From the NCBI GenBank assembly GCA_000181795.3, contig CM012955.1:6087716-6151715 (forward strand): DNA of 64,000 nucleotides, in the 5' to 3' direction. The first letter of the stretch is position 1. The number at the start of each line of letters is the position of its first letter. The translations under genes were made by a program, and so were the position numbers. Below are positions 1 through 11,030 of the stretch, one piece after another. This DNA comes from Trichinella spiralis (Eukaryota > Nematoda > Enoplea > Trichinellida > Trichinellidae). Below the pieces are notes generated by a model. The model searched no databases. It was not told the DNA's origin and saw nothing but the letters and a program-made list of their open reading frames with translations.

Positions 1-268
1 CATATTATGGATTCAACAACGGAGAACATAAAAAATCCCATAGAAAGTTAAGCTCTACAAATCCAAAAATATCAGTGCATGTAGAAGAGCTGTAAAATTT
101 GGTATCGCATACAGAAGTTCTAATATGAAGTCATTATGAAGTTATGAAACTTTCCATTCTGTTAACAGTAAGCTGTTCTCGACAAAAATGCATAGACACG
201 TAGATGTACTGCTTTTATTGACCAAAGAACGGAATAAAAAATCAACGTATAAGTTTTTATTCCACATT

Positions 269-1570
269 TTATTTCTGACGATGGTAAATTTCAAAGCACT
301 GTTTACCTCGCACTGCGTGTACTCGAACGCTGCACTTAGTGCACATATTCCGGGTGTCTCGTCTGCATTCTTTGCAACATCCTTGTGGTCCTGTACCACG
401 AATATGGTTTACACCATCGAACTGGATGTCAGGCAATTGTGACATTAAGCCTGATGCCGCTCTTGGGGATGAAATTCGCTCTGATCGCTGGAATCCAACA
501 AGACCTTGTCGACGAAACACCAAGGGACTGTGTGATCTTTCATCAATGAAACAGTGATTTTGCCAAGCAGCCACAGTAGCAACGTTCACCGCACGGACAA
601 ACAAAGGCCAATACCATTTTTTGCCTCTTATTGTAAGACGATAGGCAGCAGCCAGTCATTCAAGAAGGTCAACTTCCCCCATGCCAATCATATATGATCT
701 AACTGTGTTCAGCATTTGTACATCTGTTCTTTGCTTTGCCTTGTAACAAACTCAAAGTTTGTCTTATAGTTCTGGAATTTTCTTGAGTAACGGCAACCAT
801 GTCAGTGACAACTCTGGTGCTCAATGGAACTTTCGAAGCTTGGAATTCTTTACCCTGATCAACCACATAGCATTAATACTTTGTAGCCGAACTGAATCAT
901 TTTGCCTTTCATGAGCATTTTAACCCTATGGCGACCACAGTATAATACTATTAATTCATCGACGCTAAATTCCTCATGGAACATGCCATGCTGGATAAGA
1001 GTGGCGTTAGGTACTTTATAAGGAGGGATTACATTGTTCACCTTGTCAACATTTACCAGTCCAAGATGTCAGCCACGTAAAAATACTTCTTTATCTCCAA
1101 ATACCATTTTTGACTCATGGAACTGATGGCTACCTGTGTACCCATGTCTGGCTTAGTAGGCCAGTAGTGCTTTGTTTCCAGAACACAGTGATATCCAGAC
1201 AGCAGTATCAGTTTAATGAATTGCCCTATCTCCTGCAAATATTGAAGTACTCTGAATGCCCTGCTGTTGCCTTCCCTGCTGGCATATAAATTTGACTGAA
1301 ATACAATGTGGTCCATAGCTTTATCTGTAACCGTTTTCAACAACACTTGAAACAGTGTCAGAGAAGCCATACGATGAGAATTTTGATTCGGTTGAAGTTG
1401 ATCGACAGGAAAGATCATATCCAGATGTTCAGACTTCAGATTTTTATCTTCACGCTCCTCCATATAAAGTACTTCTTCATCTTCCAACTTACCTGCTGGA
1501 TCAAATTCATCTTCTGGGCAATCAGGTAAGTACTCAAAGTCACTGTGATCACTGCGTGAATCTGCAGTCG
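269..1570 (-). mobile_element. Degenerate piggyBac-like transposase (pseudogene)
   Basis: Remnant of a piggyBac (DDE_Tnp_1_7) transposase read on the minus strand. An acidic N-terminal stretch (about 1490-1570) leads into a block at 1053-1487 whose pattern (NLYASREG, then LSGYH, a YW pair, then IKKYFYVADILDW) matches the family's N-terminal catalytic region. A second block at 859-1041 carries FSVDELIVLYCGRHR and GKMIQFGYKVLMLCG, the segment around a family catalytic Asp. A third at 269-700 carries the 'MG.VDLL' and 'KWYWPLF' patterns, then the C-terminal Cys-rich motif (CKECRRDTRNMCTKC, then CFEIYH). The region between the last two blocks is largely deleted, stop codons interrupt it near 640-700, and the frame shifts, so it cannot encode an active enzyme. 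TTAA target duplications and terminal repeats were not located. Confidence 0.85.
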
Positions 1571-3554
1571 CTGGAAGTTACACAATGACGTTTATTCCTT
1601 GATCTGAAACGGCGATAGCGTTTTTCGCTTTCTCTAATGTCATAACCTTCTTCCTTCTAATGAATATTTGTTGACCACTGTTGAAGATGTTTAAGCTTTA
1701 TAGCTGGTGGATGCTCCTTTTTTATCTTTCGTCAGGGTTTTCCATTTTACTATTACGTCACAGCTTCATTCCCAGAGCAATATATTAAGAAGGAAAATTA
1801 AGACTGTTATCAAATACTGATAATTAGCGCCCCATCATAAAGGGTATCTCGACGAACTCCTGCAGATCTCATTTCTTCCATTTCGCCCATCCTTACGCTG
1901 CTATTCTCAAATACGCACTTATTCTAAAACTTAAAATATAGCAGTCCCAAGTAGGCTGCTACAGCTCAATAATTGTGATTACTGGATATAGAATGACTAA
2001 TAAGTAAAACTCAACCACTTTTCTGTCCACAGCTGAACCCTAATGTCTACTCGACAAAGCATGGGCCATGAAAATGTTCAGTTGTAAAAAAATACAGAAT
2101 TCTATTAAGAAATATCCATTAAAGCATATTTTTTATTCTCTACTTATAATAAACAACATTAATTAAGAAACATAAGAAAGAGATGCATATGACTTCATAG
2201 CTCAAATTTAAATAAATAGTACATTTAATATTTCCTCTCACAAGTCTAATTCACAGCGTAACTGAACAGAATATGCTTATTAAACTTACCGCTGGCTTTT
2301 TATCGTTCACTACCATTTTCTTTTAAGGGACTTCTAAATTTAGATAAATTAACTGCAATAAATATGGTACAAGTAAGGCATAAAACACATTTTCTTATGT
2401 TATTCAACGTTGGACACTGTCCAAAACGTTATTCTAAATAGGCCGCACACTGTTCGTCAACAATTATAGAACGTACAGCAAATGAATGGAAATTTGAATA
2501 AAGCTTGTTAAACAATTACTAAAATTATTTGTTCCATTAAGAATATCGTTCTCCTTTAGATAATTATCTTTAAATGCACTAATTTGAAGAACTCATCAAA
2601 TGACAGAATATTAAGATTGAATTCCAATTGAATACAAAAAATACCCTAACAAATTGTACGCAACGTTTTCAACTGCAAAACCAAAAGACCTAGAAATCTT
2701 CAAAGTTTGGAAAATTATCAAAAGCTAACATGAGAGGATACAATTGTCAACTACATGCGTTCATCTGATTCTCACGTACATTATTTTTCTTTCTCAAAAA
2801 ATACTCAAAATATACAACAAAACAAAACTGAGATCTCACATCGATGTAGTCATTCTATTAATTTTAATTATCAAATGGATGATTGATCATTTTTCAGAAA
2901 TCAAAATAACTAATAAGAACAAGTCACATCTGAATCACTGATGCTACTCAAACTGCCCCGAGGTAATTTTCAGAAACCGCAACCATTATCCTTCAATTGT
3001 TGAATTTAAACCACACTGACGTGGCGATACTACGGTCATTGCTAGGCAATCAAATACACACTTGGCTATTGAGAACGCAACGCTTTGAAGAAAATTAATT
3101 TGCATACTTGAAAAATCATGCTCCAGTAACGTTGAAAAACAAACATTCAAAACGTAAATCCGCCATTATCAATTACGCCTATTTACCACAAATAATATAC
3201 ACAGGAATTTTAAAAATTTAACTTGATATGCTAAGGATAAATGAATTTCAATATATAATGCACATATCTCATTTTCATTGTTCAATTGCAATTATGGAAC
3301 ATCATATAAATATCAGAAACTATAAAACAACACTATTCAATTATGTTTGTAAATTATGAACTACATACTTATTGTCACCTTTATATTTATCATTTAGTAA
3401 GCATTTACAGAAAACGCAACTTACGAGCACAAGTAGTCATACATGAATGTTGTTTTTTACGGATATCGTCATCAGGGCTTTGGCTGCATTTAACATAATA
3501 ATAATTTTGCCTGAAATAAAATTTATAAATTTATATAAACTATTTTATCATTCT
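1571..3554. other. AT-rich intergenic stretch
   Basis: About 2 kb of AT-rich sequence with no open frame I can assign to a family and no clear splice-bounded exon. Any continuation of the acyl-CoA-binding exon at 3576-3748 would have to lie here on the minus strand, but none was recognised. Confidence 0.5.
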
Positions 3555-3575
3555 TCAAAGTGGGAATAAGCGATT

Positions 3576-3748
3576 TACTTGCTTAAAAAATGCATACAAT
3601 TTGAGATGATGTTTCGGCGGCACACTTCTCACAGATTTTACACGTTGCAGTGCTTTTTCAAAATCCATGCCAATAGCCGACAAATGCATTACAGAAGCTC
3701 TGAAAATTGTCGCAGGCAAACTTGGAGAAGCACGCAAAATTGCATTAC
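3576..3748 (-). CDS. Orphan acyl-CoA-binding (ACBP) domain exon
   Basis: Minus-strand exon bounded by a good 3' splice site (ATTTTCAG) and a donor (CAA|GTAAAT). It encodes MHLSAIGMDFEKALQRVKSV, then a short PPKHH stretch, then LKLYAFFKQ. This matches the first half of the acyl-CoA-binding domain; the 'LKLYALYKQ' pattern is the family signature. The short N-terminal leader before the domain recalls ECI2-type delta-enoyl-CoA isomerases as well as plain ACBP. The expected next exon (ATVGD, then PGMFDxxGKAKW) was not found in the 2 kb downstream, and the nearest candidate acceptor, near 3512, leads to stops. This is therefore an orphaned or broken gene, or a gene with a very long intron running off the left edge. 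Domain call fairly sure; gene identity open. Confidence 0.55.
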
Positions 3749-4270
3749 TTGGAAACGTCAAACGACCAGAAGTGATATGTAATTAAATTAAATCATAAAA
3801 ATTAAAAATCCCTTCCCAGTTCAACGGCTTCTTCGCTTAAACAATATGGTAATGTTCTTAAATAGAAGCATAAATTAAATCAACAATAAATTTCTTCGTA
3901 CCTAATGAAAAACAAATAGTAGCTCATACTATACAATAATCAAATTTAGACAAGCTGTATTGAATTAACTCCATGCAGTCCATTTTTATACTCGAATACA
4001 TTTTCTGCCTAAATATACTTTTACGGTCGTGATCGGTGATAAAATTTTACACTTCAATTCCTTCATCAAACATGCAAATTTCATTTACGCTAATTTGGTC
4101 CATCATTTATTAGTGTCAATTAATGAATTATATAATTACCCAATCGCATAACAATATAGCATACTTTAATTGAAGCAGTAATTAAATAAAAAAACATATT
4201 GAAAATTAATGAGTGAACCATTCAGTAATTTTTAGCTGAAAGTGAGCAACGATCAAGTGAGCACAATAAA

Positions 4271-4838
4271 CTAAGAAAGCGCATTATATAGGAGACACAT
4301 TACTACAACAAAGATGATAAAAAGCCACCAAAACTGACAATACATATCCATTCCGGATGCTAACTCTAAACAAATATGTGCCAAGATACCGTTCGGTTTT
4401 ATATCATTATACTGTTTGATCGCTTTATTACGCTTAAGAAGCTGTCCTCTTCCGTCTGACAACACTTCACAAATAGGCACAATGACGTGGTCTTTGTTCA
4501 TGCTTCTAACACGTTCCGCAGTTAGCTTCTCATCATCACAGTCAGAACATTGTCCACTGCAAGTGACAGTCAGTTCACCTACAGTTTCAATCACTTCGTT
4601 CAGAGTGCTCTTGACTTCGGCTTCAACAGCTTGTTCATCCTGTTTTGTCTCTTCAATACCCTCATTCGACTCAACCTGCTTCTTATCAGCTTCCAGTTGG
4701 TAATCATCCAAATCCGGCGTTTTTAAAGTATTCTCATTCAACTGAAAGAAAAGGGAATAAATTATCAAAATTATATTCAAATTATTTGACAACATTTGTA
4801 GATTTTACTATTTCCGGGTCGAGTTTGCTTCTGTCCAT
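4271..4838 (-). CDS. Unrecognised two-exon protein with C-terminal membrane anchor, copy A
   Basis: I do not recognise this family. My model has exon 1 at 4809-4838 (10 codons, MDRSKLDPEI), a 67-base GT-AG intron (4742-4808) and exon 2 at 4271-4741, giving 166 residues. The longest open frame seems to start with a hydrophobic leader, but that leader is the intron read through: it starts on TTG, ends in TTTCTTTCAG, and the paralogue at 10039-10696 has the same intron. The protein is acidic and Glu/Lys/Gln-rich in its first half (EGIEETKQDEQAVEAE), has a CSGQCSDCDDE cluster in the middle, and ends in about 20 hydrophobic residues (FWWLFIIFVVVMCLLYNA). That tail would make it a tail-anchored membrane protein with the acidic part in the cytosol. 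Real expression is untested. Confidence 0.55.
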
Positions 4839-4839
4839 T

Positions 4840-5440
4840 TGACTATAGCTTAAAGAGATTAAGTTTCTCACCTTTCGCGCAGGGCAAACAAACCGTAAAA
4901 CTAAAAAGCTGCTATGCTCAACGCTGGTCTTTCTTCGTGTGCTGCATTTTAAAGTGTACATTAATGTAAAACTTTAAAATGTCATTAGACTACAGTGAAG
5001 CACCATTGCTGTTTATCAATAATGAAAAATAATTTTAAATTATCGTTTTTGTATAGCCAAAAATTTTGATAAATTTTGGATTTTTAAAGTAATAATATGA
5101 AAAATAACTTTTAAACAATGTTGCATTCTTTTAGTTTTGCCATGTGAATATGAAGTTCAGGTTCAGTGCAAAGCTAAAATAACACGAAATCAGTAATGGT
5201 ATGGTAACGGAATGGTAAAAATAATAAAATAAACGCTAACAGATTATGCATTTGTTGTTTATTTTCTTTTCGGAAATTTAAAAATTAATTCTGACAATTA
5301 TGTTTATTTATAACGCTGATTATACCTGCATTGAAACGGGCAAATTTAAACCGAAATTGATCTAGGAATTATGTCAGTTGTTCGTAACAAAAATATCGAG
5401 AATACTATTTTTTATTATTCATTACACACATATGCTACTC
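4840..5440. repeat. Segmental duplication, unit A upstream flank
   Basis: The 5' flank of copy A is shared with two other places. Its 4840-5060 part resembles 10700-10900; both contain TGCATTTTAAAGTG, then TAAAACTTTAAA, then GAAGCACCATT. Its 5108-5430 part resembles 9003-9310, with shared AACAATGTTGCATT, GTTCAGGTTCAGTGCAAAGC and ATATCGA blocks. Similarity was judged by eye. Confidence 0.8.
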
Positions 5441-5515
5441 ATACAATTATCTTTTTTACAATAGTCCCAAAATTTTGTTCAAGACGCGAGCTTCCAAACT
5501 GATGTTGTAAAACAT

Positions 5516-6900
5516 TCAGTAAGTCTCCAGAAACATTTTCTTCTCTCCTAAATGACCGATTCCATTGTATGCCTTGCCTACAGTGTTGTGGATATGTTTT
5601 ATTGCTGCGATCATTTTGAAATCATCGACGGTCCGCTTACAAATCAAATTCACTTCATCACCAATTCGCAGAACTTCATAAGGATGACGAAGATTGTTAT
5701 CTTCAACTGACCTGGACCAAATTGCTTCGATTAGCAAAATGCTTTCAATAATTCCATTTTTAGCCACAACAGAAAGTATGATATTGTTTGATCTTTTCTT
5801 CCGCATCACTTGGAAAAATTCCTCCTTAGAAAGAGTTGCACTGTCTGTATTGAGTGTCTTGTAATATCATGATCAGACAGTCAACATCGCCCCTAATAGC
5901 AGAGTTGCAGAGCAATCATATTGGGCACAGTACTTCTTTTTCATCCCATGCAGAAACTTAGCATGCAGAGGAAAGTCCTGATACCACCCACAATCGGTTG
6001 AGGGATATGTGAGCAACGAAAATTTTGATTGTTTGATCTTTTCTTCCGCTTCACTTGGAAAAATTCCTCCTTAGAAAGAGATGTACTGTCCGCGTAGGGT
6101 GTATTGTAATACCTTGCGTGATCATGATCAGAATCTTTAAAGTGGAACATTCCATGTTGATACCTTTTATGGTATCGAATCGTGGCGACCTGGTGGTATC
6201 AAACAGTAACATATCTCTGGACATTTTTTAAAATACAAATGTCTTGCATAGATGACAACTGGCATCACGTATACCACATATTGTGCTTCATCACCAATTC
6301 GTAAAACTTCATAACGATGACGAAGATTGCAATTTTCAACTGATCTAGTCCAAATTGCTTCGATTCGCAAAATGCTTTCAATAATTCCATTTTTAGCCAC
6401 AACAGAAAGTATGATATTGTTTGATCTTTTCTTCCGTTTCACTTGGAAAAATTCCTCCTTAGAAAGAGTTGCACTGTTTGTGCTGATTTTGACAATCAAC
6501 TTCGCGCCTAATAGCAGCGTTTCAGAGCAATCATATTGGGCACAATACTTCTTTTTCATCCCATGCAAAAAATTACCAAGCACAGGAAGGTCCTGATACC
6601 ACACCCGGTTGAGGGATATGTGAGCAACGAAAATTTTGATTGTTTGATCTTTTCTTCCGCATCACTTGGAAAAATTCCTCCTTAGAAAGAGTTGCACTGT
6701 CCGCGTAGGGTGTATTGTAATACCTTGCGTGATCATGATAAGACAGTCAACTTCGCCCGTAGTAACAGCGTTGCAGAGCAATCATATTGGGCACAGTACT
6801 TCTTTTTCTTCCCATGCAGAGACTTAGCATGCAGAGGAAAGTCCTGATACCACCCACAATCGGTCGAGGGATGTGTGAGCAACGAAAATTTAGAATCATG
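5516..6900 (-). mobile_element. Tandem fragments of a KRBA2/integrase-type transposon ORF
   Basis: Four partial, head-to-tail copies of one coding segment on the minus strand. A block encoding KEEFFQVKRKKRSNN recurs near 5795-5830, 6030-6070, 6420-6460 and 6650-6690. A block encoding RHRYEVLRIGDE lies near 5640-5700 and again near 6290-6330. A block encoding KKKYCAQYDCSETLLL occurs near 5910-5940, 6510-6560 and 6770-6810. The left-most copy continues into AAIKHIHNTVGKAYNGIGHL, which resembles the 'H-x-tGHgGrdrM' zinc-binding start of retrovirus-like integrases found in KRAB-A domain-containing protein 2 (KRBA2)-like transposon proteins. No copy is complete and stops separate them. The array looks like local rearrangement of a dead element. 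Confidence 0.55.
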
Positions 6901-8556
6901 AGTTGTTGGCATTGTTCATAACAACGTCATAAATGATGACTTTTATCAACTATACCATATTCTGCTGGATTTGCGAAATCGGCAGATTCGGGACGGATTC
7001 AAACTGAAACTGATGCAATCCAATTGTTGATGATTTATAACAGACGTATGAAACGCACTGATATTTTTGTTATCTGTCATCAATTTCATCAATAGCTGTA
7101 AAGTAACGGAAACCGTGGAGTCCATGGTCGGAAATAATTTTAGCGGTCTATCCGTCCGTTTTAAGCTTATAACCAGCCATAACAACTGTTGATACTCGGG
7201 ATGAGAGAAGAAACAGCAAACGTTCTCGAAAGTTCACTTTAGATGGATGCAGCCCGCTGTCTACTCATTAATATCGTTTCCAGCTTCTTTCAGTCAGTTC
7301 TTCTGGAAGTTTGATTTCCCTTGCCATAGACAATGGAAAGATCTAGAAAATGAAAAACCAACAAGTGTTAAAATAAAAATCTGAAATGAATGAATGAATA
7401 AATAATAAATGAAAACATTACCAACATTTATCCCAATAATATAACATTTGTTAACGCTGATAAATGAGATTTCAGTTGCTTTCCAGGTTTCAAAATTGAA
7501 TCAGACATGAAGCGCCAACATCAAACGACTCTAATGTTAATTGATGTTGGAATACAATTTTTTCTGAGAAAGGAAAATTTATGAACTTCGATCTCGTCTT
7601 CGGTGAAATCAAAGTGATTCCACACATTTCTTCGTACTGTACATCTATAAACGAAATGCAAACAATAATAATAAATCTCTAAAATCAAAAATTGAAACTA
7701 AACTGTTATAAGCAAATTTTCCACTGTAAAATTTACAAGGAAGAATAGAAAATTATCTTACTTTGCGAATGCAGGTTGAAAGAATAGGAAATATTAAACA
7801 TAATTCCATATCTCAAATTCTTGCTTCACGTTCATAACTGCGCCCATTTTCGTATGCCTAGCATTTGAACAAAATCAATTGTTTTCCCATCAGTAGTTCT
7901 GACATGACGTCATTCTGAATTTTGACCACAACCTTCAACAAATAGCTGAGCTTTGAGACTGCAAGCTATGATGCTCCTTTCGTCTTCACCCTTCTTTCAA
8001 CTTTTTCGTCTTTATTACAAATCGGCTACGACGTTATCTTTGTAGAACCCACTTGCATTTCATTTCATGGATGCTACCAAAATTACAACTCGTCTTCTAC
8101 GTTCTGTCGTTCATACAATTCCATGATGCTTCCAAATTCATAAAATGCACGCATACTCTATTGTGCTGGACAGAGAGAAATAGAAGTGATTCAACTTTTC
8201 TTTCAACAGATCTTTCTCATTAGTTTCTCCATGTTAACAGACATTTCGGATCGGTTCACAGCTCTTAAAGTAAAAATTCTTTGAGAGAAATTATCCAATG
8301 TCGATAGAATCATCATCTGCCAATGTGCTATTGCTTAACAAACGCTTCATTTATAATTCAGCCTATCATACTCTCTGAAATTATATTTCCAAGCCTTAAT
8401 GATGTCACTTGAAAAAGTACTAAACAGCACCCGTCACACAACAGTGAATGTGTTGGTCCATTAGCTGTGTTGTAAAGACATAGCTTTACAGTCTATTAAA
8501 GTTTTCAGGTATTAATCATGTAACGGTAAGTAACTATGAACAAATAAAAATATTTT
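6901..8556. other. Intergenic, no gene recognised
   Basis: Moderately AT-rich sequence with only short open frames. A minus-strand frame of 79 codons at 6946-7185 has no family I recognise. The stretch may contain further decayed transposon sequence. Confidence 0.4.
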
Positions 8557-8778
8557 TTAAATTCCACTAACATGCAACTTATTTTCAATCTCATTAACAA
8601 GACAGAACTTTAGGGCATCGCATTTAAATATATGGGCATTTTTATTGTAGACATGCTCCTGAATAACTGTAGCGTACAGAAAGCCTTTGTTACTACTGAT
8701 GTTCAGGTTCTTCTGGCGAATCGAGCGGTGGAATAAATCACCGTCTAGAAGAGTATAGATAAAGAGTGAACGAAACAA
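8557..8778 (-). other. Unassigned minus-strand open frame
   Basis: A 73-codon frame preceded by a possible acceptor (TACTCTTCTAG) and ending at a TAA. From about 8745 downward it reads GDLFHRSIRQKNLNISSNKG, then FLYATVIQEHVYNKNAHIF, which has protein-like composition, unlike most frames nearby. I cannot place it in a family. It could be the last exon of a lost gene or transposon debris. Confidence 0.25.
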
Positions 8779-9002
8779 CAGATTTTTGGATTAAAATGTT
8801 AATTATGATAAAGCAACACAACAAAATCGATCGACCACCCAATAGCCCTTGATGCAGAGTATTTCTTTTTGCAACCATTCTACTGACCAGTGCTCTGCGC
8901 ACTTAACAAACAAACAAATTCTTCTCAGAATGCCGTTCACAGCAGATGCATTTAGGTGTTTCGCGCAGCCAGTTTCTTTGTTCCTTTGATCAATTTTTAG
9001 TA

Positions 9003-9310
9003 CTTAAACAATGTTGCATTTTTTTGTTTTGCTACGTGAATATGATGTTCAGGTTCAGTGCAAAGCTATAATTACACGTAATCAGTAATGGTATGATAAT
9101 GGAACCGTAAAAAGAATATACTAAGCGCTAACAGATTTGGCACTTGTTTGTTTTTTTCGAAGCATAAATATTCATTCTGAAAGCAATGTTTACCTGTTGA
9201 ATATACATCTAAAAAGGCATATTTAGACAGAACCTCATCTAGTAATCACGCCAGTGGTTGGTAACGAAAATATCGATAGTACTGTTTTTTATTACTCATT
9301 ACAGACATGG
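9003..9310. repeat. Segmental duplication, unit C fragment
   Basis: About 300 bases clearly related to 5108-5430, with shared AACAATGTTGCATT, then GTTCAGGTTCAGTGCAAAGC, then CAGTAATGGTATG, then AAAATATCGA. It lacks an adjacent copy of the A/B gene, so it is a partial duplicate of the flank only. Confidence 0.75.
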
Positions 9311-9720
9311 CGACGCATTCAACAGAAATGAAAAACTTACAGCACGCTTTTCATGCTGAAACAGCGGATGACGATGGTGATGACTTCAGCTTTGGGATTT
9401 GATCGAGTTGTTGTATTTTTATGATAATGGGGTTATAAAAGACGATGATGGGCATGCTGAACAGTAGCTTACAAGGAGTACAATTCGATCTATGTAATTT
9501 TTTGTATATAAAGCTATTAGTATAATTAGAAACAAATTTGTTCTTTTTTTTCATGTTTACAAATAAGAAGAGATTACATTAAATTGAAATTCAGTTTTAA
9601 GTGGTTTGTGACTTTTTCAGTGCACATCTCACAGTAGAAAATACTCGTAATACATTTATTCTATATTATTATTAATATTACTAAGCCTATCATTCAATTC
9701 AATATTGTAATTACCTGAAT

Positions 9721-9765
9721 TATAAGTTTACACATAAATGGAATTATAAGTTTACACAAAGAATC
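9721..9765. repeat. Short direct repeat
   Basis: The segment GAATTATAAGTTTACACA occurs twice in tandem, about 22 bases apart. Confidence 0.6.
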
Positions 9766-10038
9766 ATTTAAGGAAAATTACTAATATATAAATGAAAAAT
9801 AATATTATAAAAACAATTTCAATAGCAATCTTTTTATTAGAATAATTATGCGCCATTGCTTATGTAGAATCATACAGATGAAGCTGAACAATATTTTATT
9901 AAAAATTAAGTTCAATAATACAGTATGCTTTGATCGAAGTTATAATTTTAAAATGATGCACGTAATGTAAGTTAATCAATGAACTAATAAATAATTGTTA
10001 GTTCAAAGTGAGTAACATGGATTAAATACACACATATT

Positions 10039-10696
10039 TTAAGGTTCCTCGCATTCCTCAGACGAGTCAGACATAATCTGCAGAAATTCCATCAACAATG
10101 TATTAAAACAAGGCGTTCCCCGCATGGACCATAGCAGAAGGACAGCGGGACAAATATGGGATACTTCACGATCACAATCTATTTCGCCACCTAACACTCC
10201 ATTTTGAGATTCATCCATATTTTCATCCGCCTGTTCATTGGTGGCTTCACACGCTGTATCATACATCACTTGTGCTTCGTTACGGCTACTGGACTGTTCA
10301 TTTCCATCGGACGACCCTTCAAATACGCCTTCGTTCACCTTATCCGCATTGATATTTCTAACAGATTCTCCAACTTTTTTCTCTTCATCAAGCATGGAAC
10401 GTTGTCGACTTCCACTGACCATCATCAGTTCACTTTCATTTCCAATCACACTGTTCGAATCATTGTTCTCAGCATTGGTTTCCATTGCTTGTTCATCCTG
10501 GCTGGTCTCTTCAATATCCGCATTCGGCTTAACCTGCTTCTCACAATCTTTCAGTTGGTCATCATCCAACTTCAGCTTTTTCCAAGCAACCTCGTTAAAC
10601 TGAATTAAAAACAAACAAATTATTAAAATTATTTTCAAATTACACGTCAATATTTGAAAAGTTTACCGTTTCTTGGTGGTTGCCGGTCCTCTCCAT
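10039..10696 (-). CDS. Unrecognised two-exon acidic protein, copy B
   Basis: Paralogue of the gene at 4271-4838. Exon 1 is 10667-10696 (10 codons, MERTGNHQET), followed by a 67-base GT-AG intron (10600-10666, acceptor TTTTTAATTCAG). Exon 2 is 10039-10599, giving 196 residues. The aligned stretch LDDDQL...KQV...IEETSQDEQA corresponds to LDDYQL...KQV...IEETKQDEQA in copy A. Copy B is longer, very acidic and Asn/Ser/Glu-rich, with an expanded segment around NEQADENMDESQNGVLGG. Its C-terminus differs from copy A: a weaker hydrophobic stretch (CPAVLLLWSM) is followed by an acidic tail (SDSSEECEEP), so the membrane anchor seems lost. The matched intron length and 5' exon argue that both were once expressed genes. 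Function unknown. Confidence 0.5.
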
Positions 10697-10699
10697 TTT

Positions 10700-11030
10700 C
10701 TCGTTGTTTTCTACAGATTAAAGAGATTGAGTGCTTTACTATGCGCTCAGGTTGACGACACGCGTTAAACTGAAGTTGAAATTTTCAACGCTGCCTTTAT
10801 GTCTGTTGCATTTTAAAGTGAACATTACTGTAAAACTTTAAACTGCAATTGTTATGCGGCGAAGCACCATTCCTGATCATCACTAATGAAAAGTAATTCG
10901 CACCTACCATTTTCTTGAATAGTCAGAAATGAATTTCAGTTATTCATGTAGGAATTTTTAAAATATTCTTCGATCATTATTACGCTTTTCTACTTTTCCA
11001 TATGAATATTAAGTTGTGGTATCAGATTTG
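10700..11030. repeat. Segmental duplication, unit B upstream flank
   Basis: The 5' flank of copy B resembles the flank of copy A (4840-5150), with TTAAAGAGATT, then TGCATTTTAAAGTG, TAAAACTTTAAA and GAAGCACCATT in the same order. Similarity fades after about 11,000. Confidence 0.7.
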
